Assembly (NCBI GenBank): GCA_903843965.1
Contig: CAIMRY010000031.1
Coordinates: 1 to 64,000 of the forward strand
Origin: an uncultured delta proteobacterium
GTDB lineage: Bacteria; Desulfobacterota; Desulfovibrionia; Desulfovibrionales; Desulfovibrionaceae
Reading direction: 5' to 3'
Length of the DNA stretch: 64,000 nt
The notes under the pieces were generated by a model, which saw only the letters and a list, made by a program, of their open reading frames with translations, was not told where the DNA came from and did no database searches. Below, piece after piece: positions 49,310-60,463 of this stretch; the stretch's first letter is position 1; each line of letters begins with the position of its first letter. The translations under genes and the position numbers were made by a program.

Positions 49310-49726
49310 GTGGACCCGCAGGAACGTCTCAAGCAGTGCGGCCTGGCCGCCACGCCGAACCGGCTGTGCGTGCTGCGGGCCCTGGACGGCGCGAGCCGTC
49401 CGCAGACCCCGCAGGAGCTGCTGGCCGTGCTGGCCGGGCTGGGCGCACGCATGAACCGCGTGACCCTGTACCGCATCCTGGAGCTCTTGGTGGAGCGCGG
49501 GGTTGCGGCCCGGCACAACGCGGGCGAGCGCGCCTTCCGCTACTGCCTTGGCCGGGGCGCGCACGGGCACTCGCACTTCCACTGCACCCGCTGCGGGGCG
49601 ACCCAGTGCCTGGAGCCCAGGCTGCTGGAGCCGGGCCTCTCGCGCCTGCTCTCCGGCCTGCCCATGCAGGTGGAGCTGGCCGGGATCACGCTCGGCGGAA
49701 TCTGTGAGGGCTGTCAGCATAGCTAA
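49310..49726 (+). CDS. zur: Fur-family zinc uptake regulator
   Basis: A 138-residue Fur-family repressor with a winged helix (QTPQELLAVLAGLG...NRVTLYRILELL) and a dimerisation domain with HFHCTRCGATQCLE and CEGC, which form the structural zinc site. HGHSHFH supplies further ligands. Location beside znuA and two zinc-type dyads makes Zur the best call rather than Fur or PerR. The GTG start at 49310 has AGGAG upstream, eight bases after znuA, so it is probably autoregulated. Confidence 0.9.
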   Translation: MDPQERLKQCGLAATPNRLCVLRALDGASRPQTPQELLAVLAGLGARMNRVTLYRILELLVERGVAARHNAGERAFRYCLGRGAHGHSHFHCTRCGATQCLEPRLLEPGLSRLLSGLPMQVELAGITLGGICEGCQHS

Positions 49727-49752
49727 CCGATTGATCTTGAATAGAAACGGCA

Positions 49753-49784
49753 CGGCGGGGAGATGTCTCCAGGCCGGGCCTTTT
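49753..49784 (+). terminator. Probable terminator after zur
   Basis: The stem CGGC-GG-GGAGA-TG-TCTCC-AG-GCCG (49753-49776) is followed four bases later by TTTT. It is weaker than the leuB and dnaK terminators. Confidence 0.5.
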
Positions 49785-49813
49785 CGTGTTTCTGTCATTG
49801 TCTGTGCAGGCGG

Positions 49814-50935
49814 CTAGTTGCCCATGGCCTCCTGCGGCGTTTGGACCGAAGCGACCAGGGAGCTGAATGCCGGACGTGATTCCTTGAACTCTTTTTGGGT
49901 TTTGCAGGTCAGCACCAGCAGCAGGACTGTCTGGTCGGATGCATCCAAAAAGGCGAGCATTTCGTGACGTGTATTGCTGGAGACTATGGCAAACGGTGAG
50001 TCTGTCTGCATCAGCGTCGTATACTTGATGGTTTTTGCCAGGACTGCATGCGCGCTGTTCGTCAGACCCTTCTTGACCCGCTGTTCCTTGTAGTCCGCGA
50101 CATTCTGCTCGAAGCTCTCGGATTCGCTTGCGACAACCGTCTTGAAATCCCTGCCGTCCTTGAACAACGCCCGGACATAGATGTTTGGCGTTGGCCCGCG
50201 CCAGGCCCCGCCCTGCGGGTACAGCGCGAGCTGCACCCCATCCTCCAGTCCGGCCGTGACATCGGCCTGCCAGCCTTCAGGAACCTGGAACAGGTAGCTC
50301 TCCGTGGCGATCTTCAAGACCGCCTTGCCATGCGGCTCCAGCGACGCACTGGGAATGGGACGGCTGTAGCCCTTGGGCGCAAGCTCCTCGGCGATGATCT
50401 GGCAGGGGCGGTCAGGCAGGGCGAACAGGCCTTTCGCGAAATCGCAGGTCGCCTTCACCTGGCCTTTTGTGTCCCAATAGGACCATTTGCCGATCTTCTT
50501 TCCGCGCAAGGTCAGGCCCGTGGCTTTCCTGGACCCCGAGGGGTAGTAGAGGACGTAGATGTTTCCTGTCGGCTTGTACGCCACTTCGGTCGTGAGCGAG
50601 CCCGACTCGTCCCAATACTTCCATAATCCGAGCTTCTTGCCGGATTTGAAGCTGCCACGCGAGTACGGTTTCCCGTTTTCATGCCAGGCGGACCACTCGC
50701 CCTCAGCCGCGCCGTTGTTGTAGAATTCCTTGGCCCCAAGACTCCCGCTTTCGTACCAGCGCCACACTGAGCCGTGGTAGAGGTCGTTTTTCGGGTTCAC
50801 GCAGGCGCGAATGAAAGCGTTGTTCTGCCTGGGGCCGGGGTTGGTCGCCCCTTCCAGGCAGCGGAAATCGTCGGCATGAACAGCGGCGGGCAGGGCAAGA
50901 AGCAGAATCAGGATCAGGAGGATATGCCTCTTCAT
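49814..50935 (-). CDS. Secreted MORN/YwqK-type repeat protein
   Basis: A 373-residue protein with a clean signal peptide (MKRHILLILILLLALPAAVHA). Residues about 50-175 are four to five MORN-like repeats (GSVWRWYESGSLGAKEFYNN, GEWSAWHENGKPYSRGSFKS, GLWKYWDESGSL, GKWSYWDTKGQV), as in the YwqK family. Residues 210-360 form a separate mixed domain without a recognisable signature. It is probably periplasmic or outer-membrane associated. GAGGG precedes the ATG closely. The tautomerase gene ends 38 bases upstream on the same strand. Confidence 0.75.
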   Translation of the reverse strand: MKRHILLILILLLALPAAVHADDFRCLEGATNPGPRQNNAFIRACVNPKNDLYHGSVWRWYESGSLGAKEFYNNGAAEGEWSAWHENGKPYSRGSFKSGKKLGLWKYWDESGSLTTEVAYKPTGNIYVLYYPSGSRKATGLTLRGKKIGKWSYWDTKGQVKATCDFAKGLFALPDRPCQIIAEELAPKGYSRPIPSASLEPHGKAVLKIATESYLFQVPEGWQADVTAGLEDGVQLALYPQGGAWRGPTPNIYVRALFKDGRDFKTVVASESESFEQNVADYKEQRVKKGLTNSAHAVLAKTIKYTTLMQTDSPFAIVSSNTRHEMLAFLDASDQTVLLLVLTCKTQKEFKESRPAFSSLVASVQTPQEAMGN

Positions 50936-50973
50936 GTGACCCTCGCATCATAAAGGATGATGATTGGCGGCGT

Positions 50974-51363
50974 CTACACCTTCACCTGATACCCCAGCTC
51001 CACCAGATCGGCCCGCACCCCGCCCCGGATGCCGACGTTCTCGCGCGGCTGCTCGTCCAGGATCAGGAACACCTCGCCGCGTGGGATGCCCAGGCCCTCC
51101 AGGGCCTCCACGATGGCCGTGAAGAGCGCGCCCTTGGTCTCCGGCGTGCGGCCGACAAAAAGCATGATCTCCACCAGCACGTACTTGTCGCTCTTGCCCT
51201 CGGGCAGCAGCCATTCGTCCGGGCCGTGCACGGCCAGGCGCAGGTTGCGGTCGTGCGCGGGCAGCTTCAGCGTGGCGCTGATGGCTCCCTGCACGGCCTG
51301 CATGAGCGCGCGTTTCTCGTCCGCGTTGCGGCCTTCAAGGATGCTGACCAGGGTCACGGGCAT
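50974..51363 (-). CDS. Tautomerase-superfamily protein
   Basis: A 129-residue protein whose sequence begins MPVTLVSILEGR; removal of Met would expose the Pro-1 general base of the 4-oxalocrotonate tautomerase/MIF superfamily. Its length suggests a fused pair of beta-alpha-beta units. The second, from about residue 60 (KYVLVEIMLFVGRTPETKGA), resembles the first. The substrate is unknown. ATG 51363 has AGGA five bases upstream. Confidence 0.82.
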   Translation of the reverse strand: MPVTLVSILEGRNADEKRALMQAVQGAISATLKLPAHDRNLRLAVHGPDEWLLPEGKSDKYVLVEIMLFVGRTPETKGALFTAIVEALEGLGIPRGEVFLILDEQPRENVGIRGGVRADLVELGYQVKV

Positions 51364-51386
51364 GGAAGTCCTACAGGATGTGGTGT

Positions 51387-52067
51387 TTAACTCGCAACTG
51401 AGCGGCTTGGTTCGTTCTTGGCTTTGCGTGTCCGCTTGAAGCGTATGACGCCAAGCAGGCCGCTGCCTAGAAGCCATACCGCGCCTGGAATGGGCGTCGG
51501 AGCCGTCCGTGAGATAGCCACGATATAGTCGTCAAAGTTTTCGCCTATCCCGTCTGCTTTCATCATGACAATGGCGGTGCCCGCGCTCAAGGTCAGCCCG
51601 TTGTCGAGATGATAGGCCTTGGTCAACTCAAGGATTTGATACTTAGGGCTGATCACAAACTGGTGTTGCGTGGAGTCATAATCGATAACCGGCACCCAAT
51701 TGTATTTTCCCAAGTAGAACCCACCCATTACGCCAGGCTTAAACATCACTCTGCCGTACTCTTGTGATAATCTTTGGTTTGTAAAGGTGTTGTTTGGAGA
51801 ATATACATTATTCCATTCAAATTTAAAAGTAACAGTGCGGTCGGAGTTGAATCCAAGGGGAGTGATATACGTTTCGTGCACCCCATTGGTTGGATTGTCA
51901 TTAGCTGGATCGCCAGAAAAGGCCTTGTACGACATGCTGCTCAGAAAGCTTTCGTATGTCGTGTAGCCATTAGGGAAGAAACTTGCCGCTTGGGAGTCTT
52001 GCGTGGAGGCCGTCGCGAACAGACAGGTCAGGACCAGGGAAATGAGTAATGTCTTGATTGTGCTCAC
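51387..52067 (-). CDS. Exported protein with PEP-CTERM/VPLPA-like sorting signal
   Basis: A 226-residue protein with an N-terminal signal peptide (ISLVLTCLFATAS) and a C-terminal tail of the exosortase type: TPIPGAVWLLGSGLLGVIRF, then a basic cluster RTRKAK. The middle has no family that I recognise. It should be exported and processed by an exosortase, but none is in the window. Its DNA is clearly richer in A and T than its neighbours, which suggests transfer. The GTG start has AAGGAG six bases upstream. Confidence 0.85.
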   Translation of the reverse strand: MSTIKTLLISLVLTCLFATASTQDSQAASFFPNGYTTYESFLSSMSYKAFSGDPANDNPTNGVHETYITPLGFNSDRTVTFKFEWNNVYSPNNTFTNQRLSQEYGRVMFKPGVMGGFYLGKYNWVPVIDYDSTQHQFVISPKYQILELTKAYHLDNGLTLSAGTAIVMMKADGIGENFDDYIVAISRTAPTPIPGAVWLLGSGLLGVIRFKRTRKAKNEPSRSVAS

Positions 52068-52101
52068 ATATTGCTCCTTATCTGCTCAAATGATGGAGTA
52101 T

Positions 52102-52130
52102 GCATTATGCGATACACAAGTTGTCGTCAA
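52102..52130 (-). promoter_or_regulatory. Promoter of the PEP-CTERM-like gene
   Basis: On the minus strand TTGACG (52130-52125) and TAATGC (52107-52102) are 17 bases apart, about 35 bases ahead of the GTG start. Confidence 0.55.
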
Positions 52131-52280
52131 TATAAAAATCGACAAAACTAATGCAAAAGGCACTGCGTCCTGTCATCACGCAAGGGTATGCGCGAGTGGC
52201 AGATGATCAGCGGTTGGCTGGAACCCTGGTTCAGCTAATGGTCCAGGAGTCCTTTGCCGGATGTCGGTGGATCATTCTGC

Positions 52281-53744
<1,464 letters not shown>

Positions 53745-53812
53745 GGTTTCGTTTCCGTGTGTTGCTTGGGTGCTTCGGGAAATGGGCGCTGGCTGGAGCC
53801 GGTCGACAGGCT

Positions 53813-53867
53813 GACTCGACAACAGGCTGACTCGACAATTACCGACTCGACGACTGGCCGACTCGAC
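53813..53867. repeat. Four GACTCGAC repeats between gatC and gatA
   Basis: GACTCGAC occurs at 53813, 53829, 53844 and 53860, spaced 15-16 bases apart; the first two sit in identical CAGGCTGACTCGACAA units. They lie in the transcribed gap between gatC and gatA. Confidence 0.85.
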
Positions 53868-53885
53868 GACAAGTCGGCTGGCCGC

Positions 53886-54170
53886 CTAGACGATGCGCGG
53901 CACGATGAAGAAGCTGCCGTCGGTCTCGGGCGCGTTCCTCAGAATGTCCTCGCGGCTGTAGTCCTTGCGCGCCACGTCGTCGCGCATGACGCTCACGTGG
54001 TCCACGGGCGTGTACATGGGCTCCACCGCGCTGGTGTCCAGCTCGGAGAGCTTGTCCATGTAGCCCAGGATGCCGTCCAGCTGCCCGGCGTACTGGTCGA
54101 TCTTCTCTGGCGTCAGGTCCAGGCGGGCGAGCCTGGCCACCTTGGCCACTTCTTCCGGACTGATCCTCAT
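53886..54170 (-). CDS. gatC: Asp/Glu-tRNA amidotransferase subunit C
   Basis: Small subunit (94 residues) that stabilises GatA and GatB. It has the family start ISPEEVAKVARLARLDLT and the end SREDILRNAPET with SFFIVPRIV. AAGGAG lies eight bases upstream of the ATG. It begins 12 bases after the LpoA-like gene, so the three genes form one transcript. Confidence 0.96.
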   Translation of the reverse strand: MRISPEEVAKVARLARLDLTPEKIDQYAGQLDGILGYMDKLSELDTSAVEPMYTPVDHVSVMRDDVARKDYSREDILRNAPETDGSFFIVPRIV

Positions 54171-54182
54171 CTCGTGTGCTCC

Positions 54183-56213
54183 TTATTCCGCAGGCTCTTT
54201 GGTCAGGCTCCCGGATGGGCCGGAGAGCTTCTTGTCCCTTTGTAGCTGGCGTGAATAGCTTAGACGCCGCTCACGACGGTTTTTGGCCTTGGCGGCGGCG
54301 GCGCGCAGCTCCTCCGGGTCCACCAGGACCTTGCCGCCCTTGCGCGGGCTGAACAGGTAGAGGTTCTGCCGGGCGCGGCCCTCGGCGTCCCAGGAGATGG
54401 GCGCCATGCTGAACTCCAGGCCGCGCACGGATTGCAGGCGCGTATTGACCTGCGCCGGGGTCCAGTCCGCAGGCAGGTTCAGCAGCGCGGCGAAGTTGAT
54501 GAAGTCATGCCCCAGAGCCAGCCAGAAGTCGGCGGTGTCCTTGGAATTCTCGGCCAGGGCGGCTTGGAGCGCCTTGGCCGCAGGGGCCTCGGACCACCAG
54601 GCGCCGGGGCAGGCGGCCAGCTGGAAGTAAGAGTCGTCGATGTCCTTGGCGTTGTCCAGGGCCACGCTCCACAGCTCCGTTCCCAGGAAGACCAGGTGCT
54701 GGCCCTCGAAAAAGTGGAAGTTGGACACCAGCAGTTCGGACTGGGTCCAGTCCTCGGGCACGAACACGGCCTCGAAGTCCGGCATGGGCAGGGGCATGTT
54801 CTTGTTGCGGTGGAAGGCCTCCGGGATCTTGAGCAGCCGCTCCACGTTGTGCAGCCAGTGCGGGTGGTCCTTCGGCGGGTAGTACTCGTTGGCGGCCAGG
54901 CGCAGGCCCTTGGCCTTGGCCTCGGCCTGGAAGACCTCGGCCATGCGCTGGCCGTAGCGGGTTTTGGGGGCCAGCACGGCCACGGAACGTATGCCCAGCT
55001 GGTCGTACGTGAGGTCGACCAGGGCCCGCATCTGGTCTGTGGGGCTGGTGAAGAAGCGCCAGGCCTGCGCTCCCTCCTGAGCCTCGCCGAGGTCGGGCAG
55101 GAAGGCGAAGACCGCGCGCGAGGCCAGAACCCCGCCTTTGAGCATGTCGCGGAAGCCCTCCACCAGCATGGGGCCGCCGACAACGGAAAAGGTCGGGGGC
55201 AGGGCGGCCAGTTTTTCGCGCCAGTCCGGGGCATCGGCGTTGATGGCCCTGATCTCGACAGTGCGGCCCTGGGCGGCCAGGCGCGCCTGGGCCACCTCGG
55301 CCCCGCGCAGGACCTTGGCCGCAGTGGGGGCGTAGCGGCCTGTGAGCGGCAGCAACAGGGCCACGCGCACCGTGCCCAGACCGGCTGGGACGAGGCTTCC
55401 AGGCCGGTCGGAAAGGGTTTGGCTGGACTGGGCCAACAGCGGGCTTGCGGCGTCGGCGTGGGGGGTCAGGGTGCGGCGCTGCGCCTCGCGCTGGATCAGG
55501 GCGTGGGGGAAGCTTGCCTGGCCGCTGGCGCCGACCAGCTGCACCAGGGCCTGGATCTGCGCCTCGGGCAGGTCGCGCAGCTGTTCGGCGTACTCGGCCT
55601 CCATGGCGGCCTTGGCCTTGTTGTCCGGGGCCTGGCTGTGGGTGCGCGCCAGCAGTTCAATGGCCCGGGCGATGTCTCCGTTCCGGACGTAGATTCCGGC
55701 AAAGGCCATAACCGCGCGGGAGCGCACGTCAAAGGGCAGCTCCGTGTGCGCCGCCAGCCAGGCGCGGTGGTTCTCCAAAAGGTCTGGCCGGTTCAGCGCG
55801 CCCAGGGTGCGGATGTACTGTTCGTGCCAGGGCCAGGAGGCCAGCACGGTTCCGTCGGCCACAACCATGCGGTCCAGGGCCGACTTGGACTGGTAGAAAT
55901 GCCGGGAGTTGTAGGCGCTTTGAGCCAGGCGGCTCATGGCCTGGAGGCGTTCGTCGGGGCCGAGGTCACGCTCCAGCAGGCGGTTGTACAACAGCTCGCT
56001 CTGGGGGTAGTTGCCGGAGGACCAGAAGCCCTCGGCATCCTTGGCCAGGTCCTCTGTGCTCTGCTCCTGCGGGGCCTCAAGCTGCGTCTGGCTGGGGGAG
56101 GGCAGGCTCAGCTCCACGCAGCCGGCGGCCAAAAGCGGCGCAAGCAGGGCCAGCGCGGCCAGGATGCTGGAGGCCTTGGCGTGGATGCCGGACCGGCGCG
56201 GTGTGTGTCTCAT
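54183..56213 (-). CDS. LpoA-like lipoprotein, probable penicillin-binding protein activator
   Basis: A 676-residue outer-membrane lipoprotein candidate: basic N-terminus, hydrophobic segment and lipobox LLAAGC with lipidated Cys32. Residues about 70-260 look like helical TPR-type repeats; about 295-600 form a periplasmic binding-protein type I domain (VRVALLLPLTGRYAPTAAKV). This two-part plan is that of LpoA, which activates class A penicillin-binding proteins. The C-terminus is long and basic (AKAKNRRERRLSY). ATG 56213 has GGGAGG seven bases upstream. A strong dnaK terminator sits just before it, so the promoter is unclear. Confidence 0.82.
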   Translation of the reverse strand: MRHTPRRSGIHAKASSILAALALLAPLLAAGCVELSLPSPSQTQLEAPQEQSTEDLAKDAEGFWSSGNYPQSELLYNRLLERDLGPDERLQAMSRLAQSAYNSRHFYQSKSALDRMVVADGTVLASWPWHEQYIRTLGALNRPDLLENHRAWLAAHTELPFDVRSRAVMAFAGIYVRNGDIARAIELLARTHSQAPDNKAKAAMEAEYAEQLRDLPEAQIQALVQLVGASGQASFPHALIQREAQRRTLTPHADAASPLLAQSSQTLSDRPGSLVPAGLGTVRVALLLPLTGRYAPTAAKVLRGAEVAQARLAAQGRTVEIRAINADAPDWREKLAALPPTFSVVGGPMLVEGFRDMLKGGVLASRAVFAFLPDLGEAQEGAQAWRFFTSPTDQMRALVDLTYDQLGIRSVAVLAPKTRYGQRMAEVFQAEAKAKGLRLAANEYYPPKDHPHWLHNVERLLKIPEAFHRNKNMPLPMPDFEAVFVPEDWTQSELLVSNFHFFEGQHLVFLGTELWSVALDNAKDIDDSYFQLAACPGAWWSEAPAAKALQAALAENSKDTADFWLALGHDFINFAALLNLPADWTPAQVNTRLQSVRGLEFSMAPISWDAEGRARQNLYLFSPRKGGKVLVDPEELRAAAAKAKNRRERRLSYSRQLQRDKKLSGPSGSLTKEPAE

Positions 56214-56240
56214 CTGGGGGCCTCCCTGGCCTGGACGGCT

Positions 56241-56278
56241 AAAAAAATCCCGGCCCACGGAAGTCCGCAGGCCGGGAT
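56241..56278 (-). terminator. Intrinsic terminator after dnaK
   Basis: On the minus strand the nine-bp stem ATCCCGGCC/GGCCGGGAT encloses a 14-base loop and is followed by a seven-base T-run. It lies between dnaK and the LpoA-like gene. Confidence 0.92.
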
Positions 56279-56325
56279 ACAATTACTCACTCTTGTCCTG
56301 CAAGGCAAGCGGGCGTGCGCGTGCG

Positions 56326-58257
<1,932 letters not shown>

Positions 58258-58342
58258 GATATGAACCTCCAGGGGTGGGGGATGTTGTTATTCGTTGAGG
58301 CTTTTAGTAAGTCCGCTTTCGTCGATGTAAAGACCGCAAGCC

Positions 58343-58894
58343 TTATGCTTCCGGCTTCTTGTTCACCAGCACCTTGGCCGGGCGGATGACGCGTCCTTTG
58401 AGCACATAGCCGCTCTGGGTCACCTTGGCCACGCAGTCCTCGTCGCGTCCTTCCTCGCACACGGCGCCGATGGCCTCGTGCTTGGCCGGGTCAAAGGGCT
58501 CGCCGCAGGCGCCCACGCACTCCAGGCCGTGGCGCTTGAGCGTGTCCAGAAAGATTTTGCGGGTCATGTCCACGCCCATGACGAGGTTCTTGCAGGCCGG
58601 GTTGTCGCCCGCGTGCTCAATGGCCAGGGAGAGGTTGTCCAGCACGGGCACAAGGTCCGCCAGCACGGACTCCGTGGCGTAGCGGCGCAGCTCCTCGGCC
58701 TCGCGGTTGATGCGGCGCTTGAAGTTCTCGTTGTCGGCCAGGGCGCGCAGTTTGATGTCCTCGGCCTCGGCCATGACCGCGCACTTGGGGCAGACATGGG
58801 CCTTGCACAGGGCCTGGAGTTCTTCCTCGCTCAGGTCGATCTTGGCAGCCTCGGCCTCGCTGGCCTTGGCCTCGCTTTCTTCGATTTTCGACAT
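58343..58894 (-). CDS. grpE: GrpE nucleotide exchange factor with N-terminal Cys motif
   Basis: A 183-residue GrpE that releases ADP from DnaK. The long coiled coil (residues about 40-100; DNENFKRRINREAEELRRY) and the beta domain (FDPAKHEAIGAV ... VTQSGYVLKGRVIRPAKVLV) are standard. Unusually, residues 30-38 read C-KAHV-CPKC, and five more cysteines occur later. ATG 58894 has GGAG five bases upstream; an ATG 11 codons earlier has none. No hrcA or CIRCE element is visible upstream. Confidence 0.95.
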   Translation of the reverse strand: MSKIEESEAKASEAEAAKIDLSEEELQALCKAHVCPKCAVMAEAEDIKLRALADNENFKRRINREAEELRRYATESVLADLVPVLDNLSLAIEHAGDNPACKNLVMGVDMTRKIFLDTLKRHGLECVGACGEPFDPAKHEAIGAVCEEGRDEDCVAKVTQSGYVLKGRVIRPAKVLVNKKPEA

Positions 58895-59199
58895 CACTGC
58901 TCCGTCTTCTCGTGTTGCACTAAACATGCGAGGACGCCGTGCGGCTTCAACACAAGCTGCTCCGGCGTCGCGTCATTCAAACAAGTAAACACGGGGGTTG
59001 GGATGTCAACAGGGCAGGGTGCGGATTTGACGGCCCAGGCGGCGAAAAAGTGCGCTGGCCCAAGCCAGGAACTGGCCGTCGTTGTCGTCAGACCAGGAGC
59101 TGGCCGTTCTTGTCAACGGACCCGGGAGCTGGCCGTCAATATGGGCAGACCAGGAACTGGCCGTCATTGTCGTCAGGCCGGGAACTGGCGTTCTCGCCG
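58895..59199 (-). other. Intergenic region upstream of grpE
   Basis: A 305-base stretch with no gene. It contains most of the six-copy 28-bp repeat array and a possible grpE promoter: on the minus strand TTGACA (59009-59004), then TACTTG 16 bases on (58987-58982). Confidence 0.6.
58982..59009 (-). promoter_or_regulatory. Candidate grpE-dnaK promoter
   Basis: A consensus TTGACA -35 (59009-59004) is followed after 16 bases by TACTTG. There is no CIRCE dyad and no convincing sigma-32 pattern. Confidence 0.4.
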
Positions 59200-59230
59200 T
59201 CAGACCAGGAACTGGCCGTTCTCGTAGATG
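59065..59230. repeat. Six imperfect 28-bp direct repeats at the 3' end of the M29 aminopeptidase gene
   Basis: The core CC(A/G)GGA(A/G)CTGGC starts at 59065, 59093, 59122, 59150, 59178 and 59205, a period of 27-29 bases. Between cores, variants of GTT(C/G)TTGTCGTCAGA recur. The last copy is the end of the aminopeptidase coding sequence (codons for GQFLV and the stop), so the array extends a coding end into the intergenic space. There are no unique spacers. Confidence 0.9.
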
Positions 59231-60414
59231 GTGCGGCGGCCTTCTGCGGCCCTGTCGCCGGGAATGATCGCCGTGACGCGTTTGGCCTCGGTGTTCACCA
59301 GATCCCAGTGCATGGCCGAGGCGTTGAAGCCCAGCTCGGCCTCGCGTTCCGGGGTCAGCTCGTCTGCCGGGCCGCTGAAGCTGGCGGCGCTGGCCCCGCC
59401 CAGCGCGATGTGGCAGTTGCCGAACTCGCCGCCGTAGTTCTCGTCGAGCAGGGTGTGGGCCATGAAGCGCTCGACCTTGGAGATGCGCTTGTCCGTGAGC
59501 GAGAACTCGCCCACCCGGCGCGCCCCGCCGTCGCTTGAAAGCCGCCCGGCCAGGAACTGCCCGCCGTGCGCGGCCCTGGTGTTCACCGCCACCCCGCCGT
59601 GGAACTCCAGCCGCACCTCGGACAATACCCGACCCCAGCGCAGGCTCGGCTGGTCGGCGAAGTACACGCCCTCAACCGTTCGCCAATCCGGCGCGAGGTA
59701 CAGTTCGAAGCCCGGAATGTTGCGGCCCGTGACGCCCACGAATTTGCGCTTTGCGCCGGGCGAGAGCGTCAGGTCGCAGCGCTCGCTCTCCAGGTGCAGG
59801 CGCGAGATGTCCAGCCCGTCCAGCCAGTTGCCGATCTCGGCCAGGTCCCTCTTCGTGCGCTTCCACTCGGCCACGGGGTCGGGCGTGAAGAGCAGGCAGG
59901 CCCGCGCCAGGCGCTCGGCGTATTCGCCTATATCCATGCCGCTGGCCTCGGCGAGCGCTTCCGTGGGGTACAGGCAGACCGTGGAGCCGAGCAGGCCTGC
60001 GCGGCGGCGGCGGTCGAGCACGCCTGCGGCCCGCATCTCGGTCTGCTCCCCGGCGGCGATCGTTCGCGGGTCGATGTGCGCGAGGTTGGTCAGGTCGTCG
60101 GGCGCTAAAATGGTGATGACGCCCGCTGTGGCCTTGTAGAGTTCGTCGAGCCCGGGCTGGGCGAAGGTGAGCTGGCCGAAGCTGGAGTTGCCGAAGTGCT
60201 CGGCCTGCATGAAGGCCGTGGGCAGGGCGAGGGGCAGGGGGTGCAGGTGCGCGTCCATGAGCTCGGCGTACACGGCCTCGGCAAGGGGCAGGGCGTCGTG
60301 GTCGTAGCGCAGGAGCACCAGCTCGCCGTTCTTGAAGGGCACGGCGCGGGAGGTGCGCATGGCCCAGATGAGGACCTCGGCGTAGGAGGCGAGGTGGGTG
60401 GGGGAGAGGAGCAA
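59200..60414 (-). CDS. M29-family aminopeptidase
   Basis: A 404-residue metalloaminopeptidase of family M29 (AmpS/aminopeptidase T). The N-terminal LRYDHDALPLAEAVYAELM region and the C-terminal motifs GGEFGNCHIALGGASA and ASAMHWDLVN contain the likely metal ligands. The start is a TTG at 60414 with AAGG nine bases upstream; the next ATG would remove conserved sequence. Its last codons are copied five more times downstream. Substrate specificity is probably broad. Confidence 0.87.
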   Translation of the reverse strand: MLLSPTHLASYAEVLIWAMRTSRAVPFKNGELVLLRYDHDALPLAEAVYAELMDAHLHPLPLALPTAFMQAEHFGNSSFGQLTFAQPGLDELYKATAGVITILAPDDLTNLAHIDPRTIAAGEQTEMRAAGVLDRRRRAGLLGSTVCLYPTEALAEASGMDIGEYAERLARACLLFTPDPVAEWKRTKRDLAEIGNWLDGLDISRLHLESERCDLTLSPGAKRKFVGVTGRNIPGFELYLAPDWRTVEGVYFADQPSLRWGRVLSEVRLEFHGGVAVNTRAAHGGQFLAGRLSSDGGARRVGEFSLTDKRISKVERFMAHTLLDENYGGEFGNCHIALGGASAASFSGPADELTPEREAELGFNASAMHWDLVNTEAKRVTAIIPGDRAAEGRRTIYENGQFLV

Positions 60415-60463
60415 AGTTTACAGCCTTCTAAAGGGATTCTGAGTCGTTTAGCGTTTGGTTTCT

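Noticed and set aside
58895-59060. CIRCE element or sigma-32 promoter for grpE-dnaK
   Set aside because: No TTAGCACTC-N9-GAGTGCTAA dyad and no CTTGAA with CCCCAT at suitable spacing could be found.
59065-59230. CRISPR array
   Set aside because: The period is 28 bases with no unique spacers and no cas genes in the window; the units derive from a coding 3' end.
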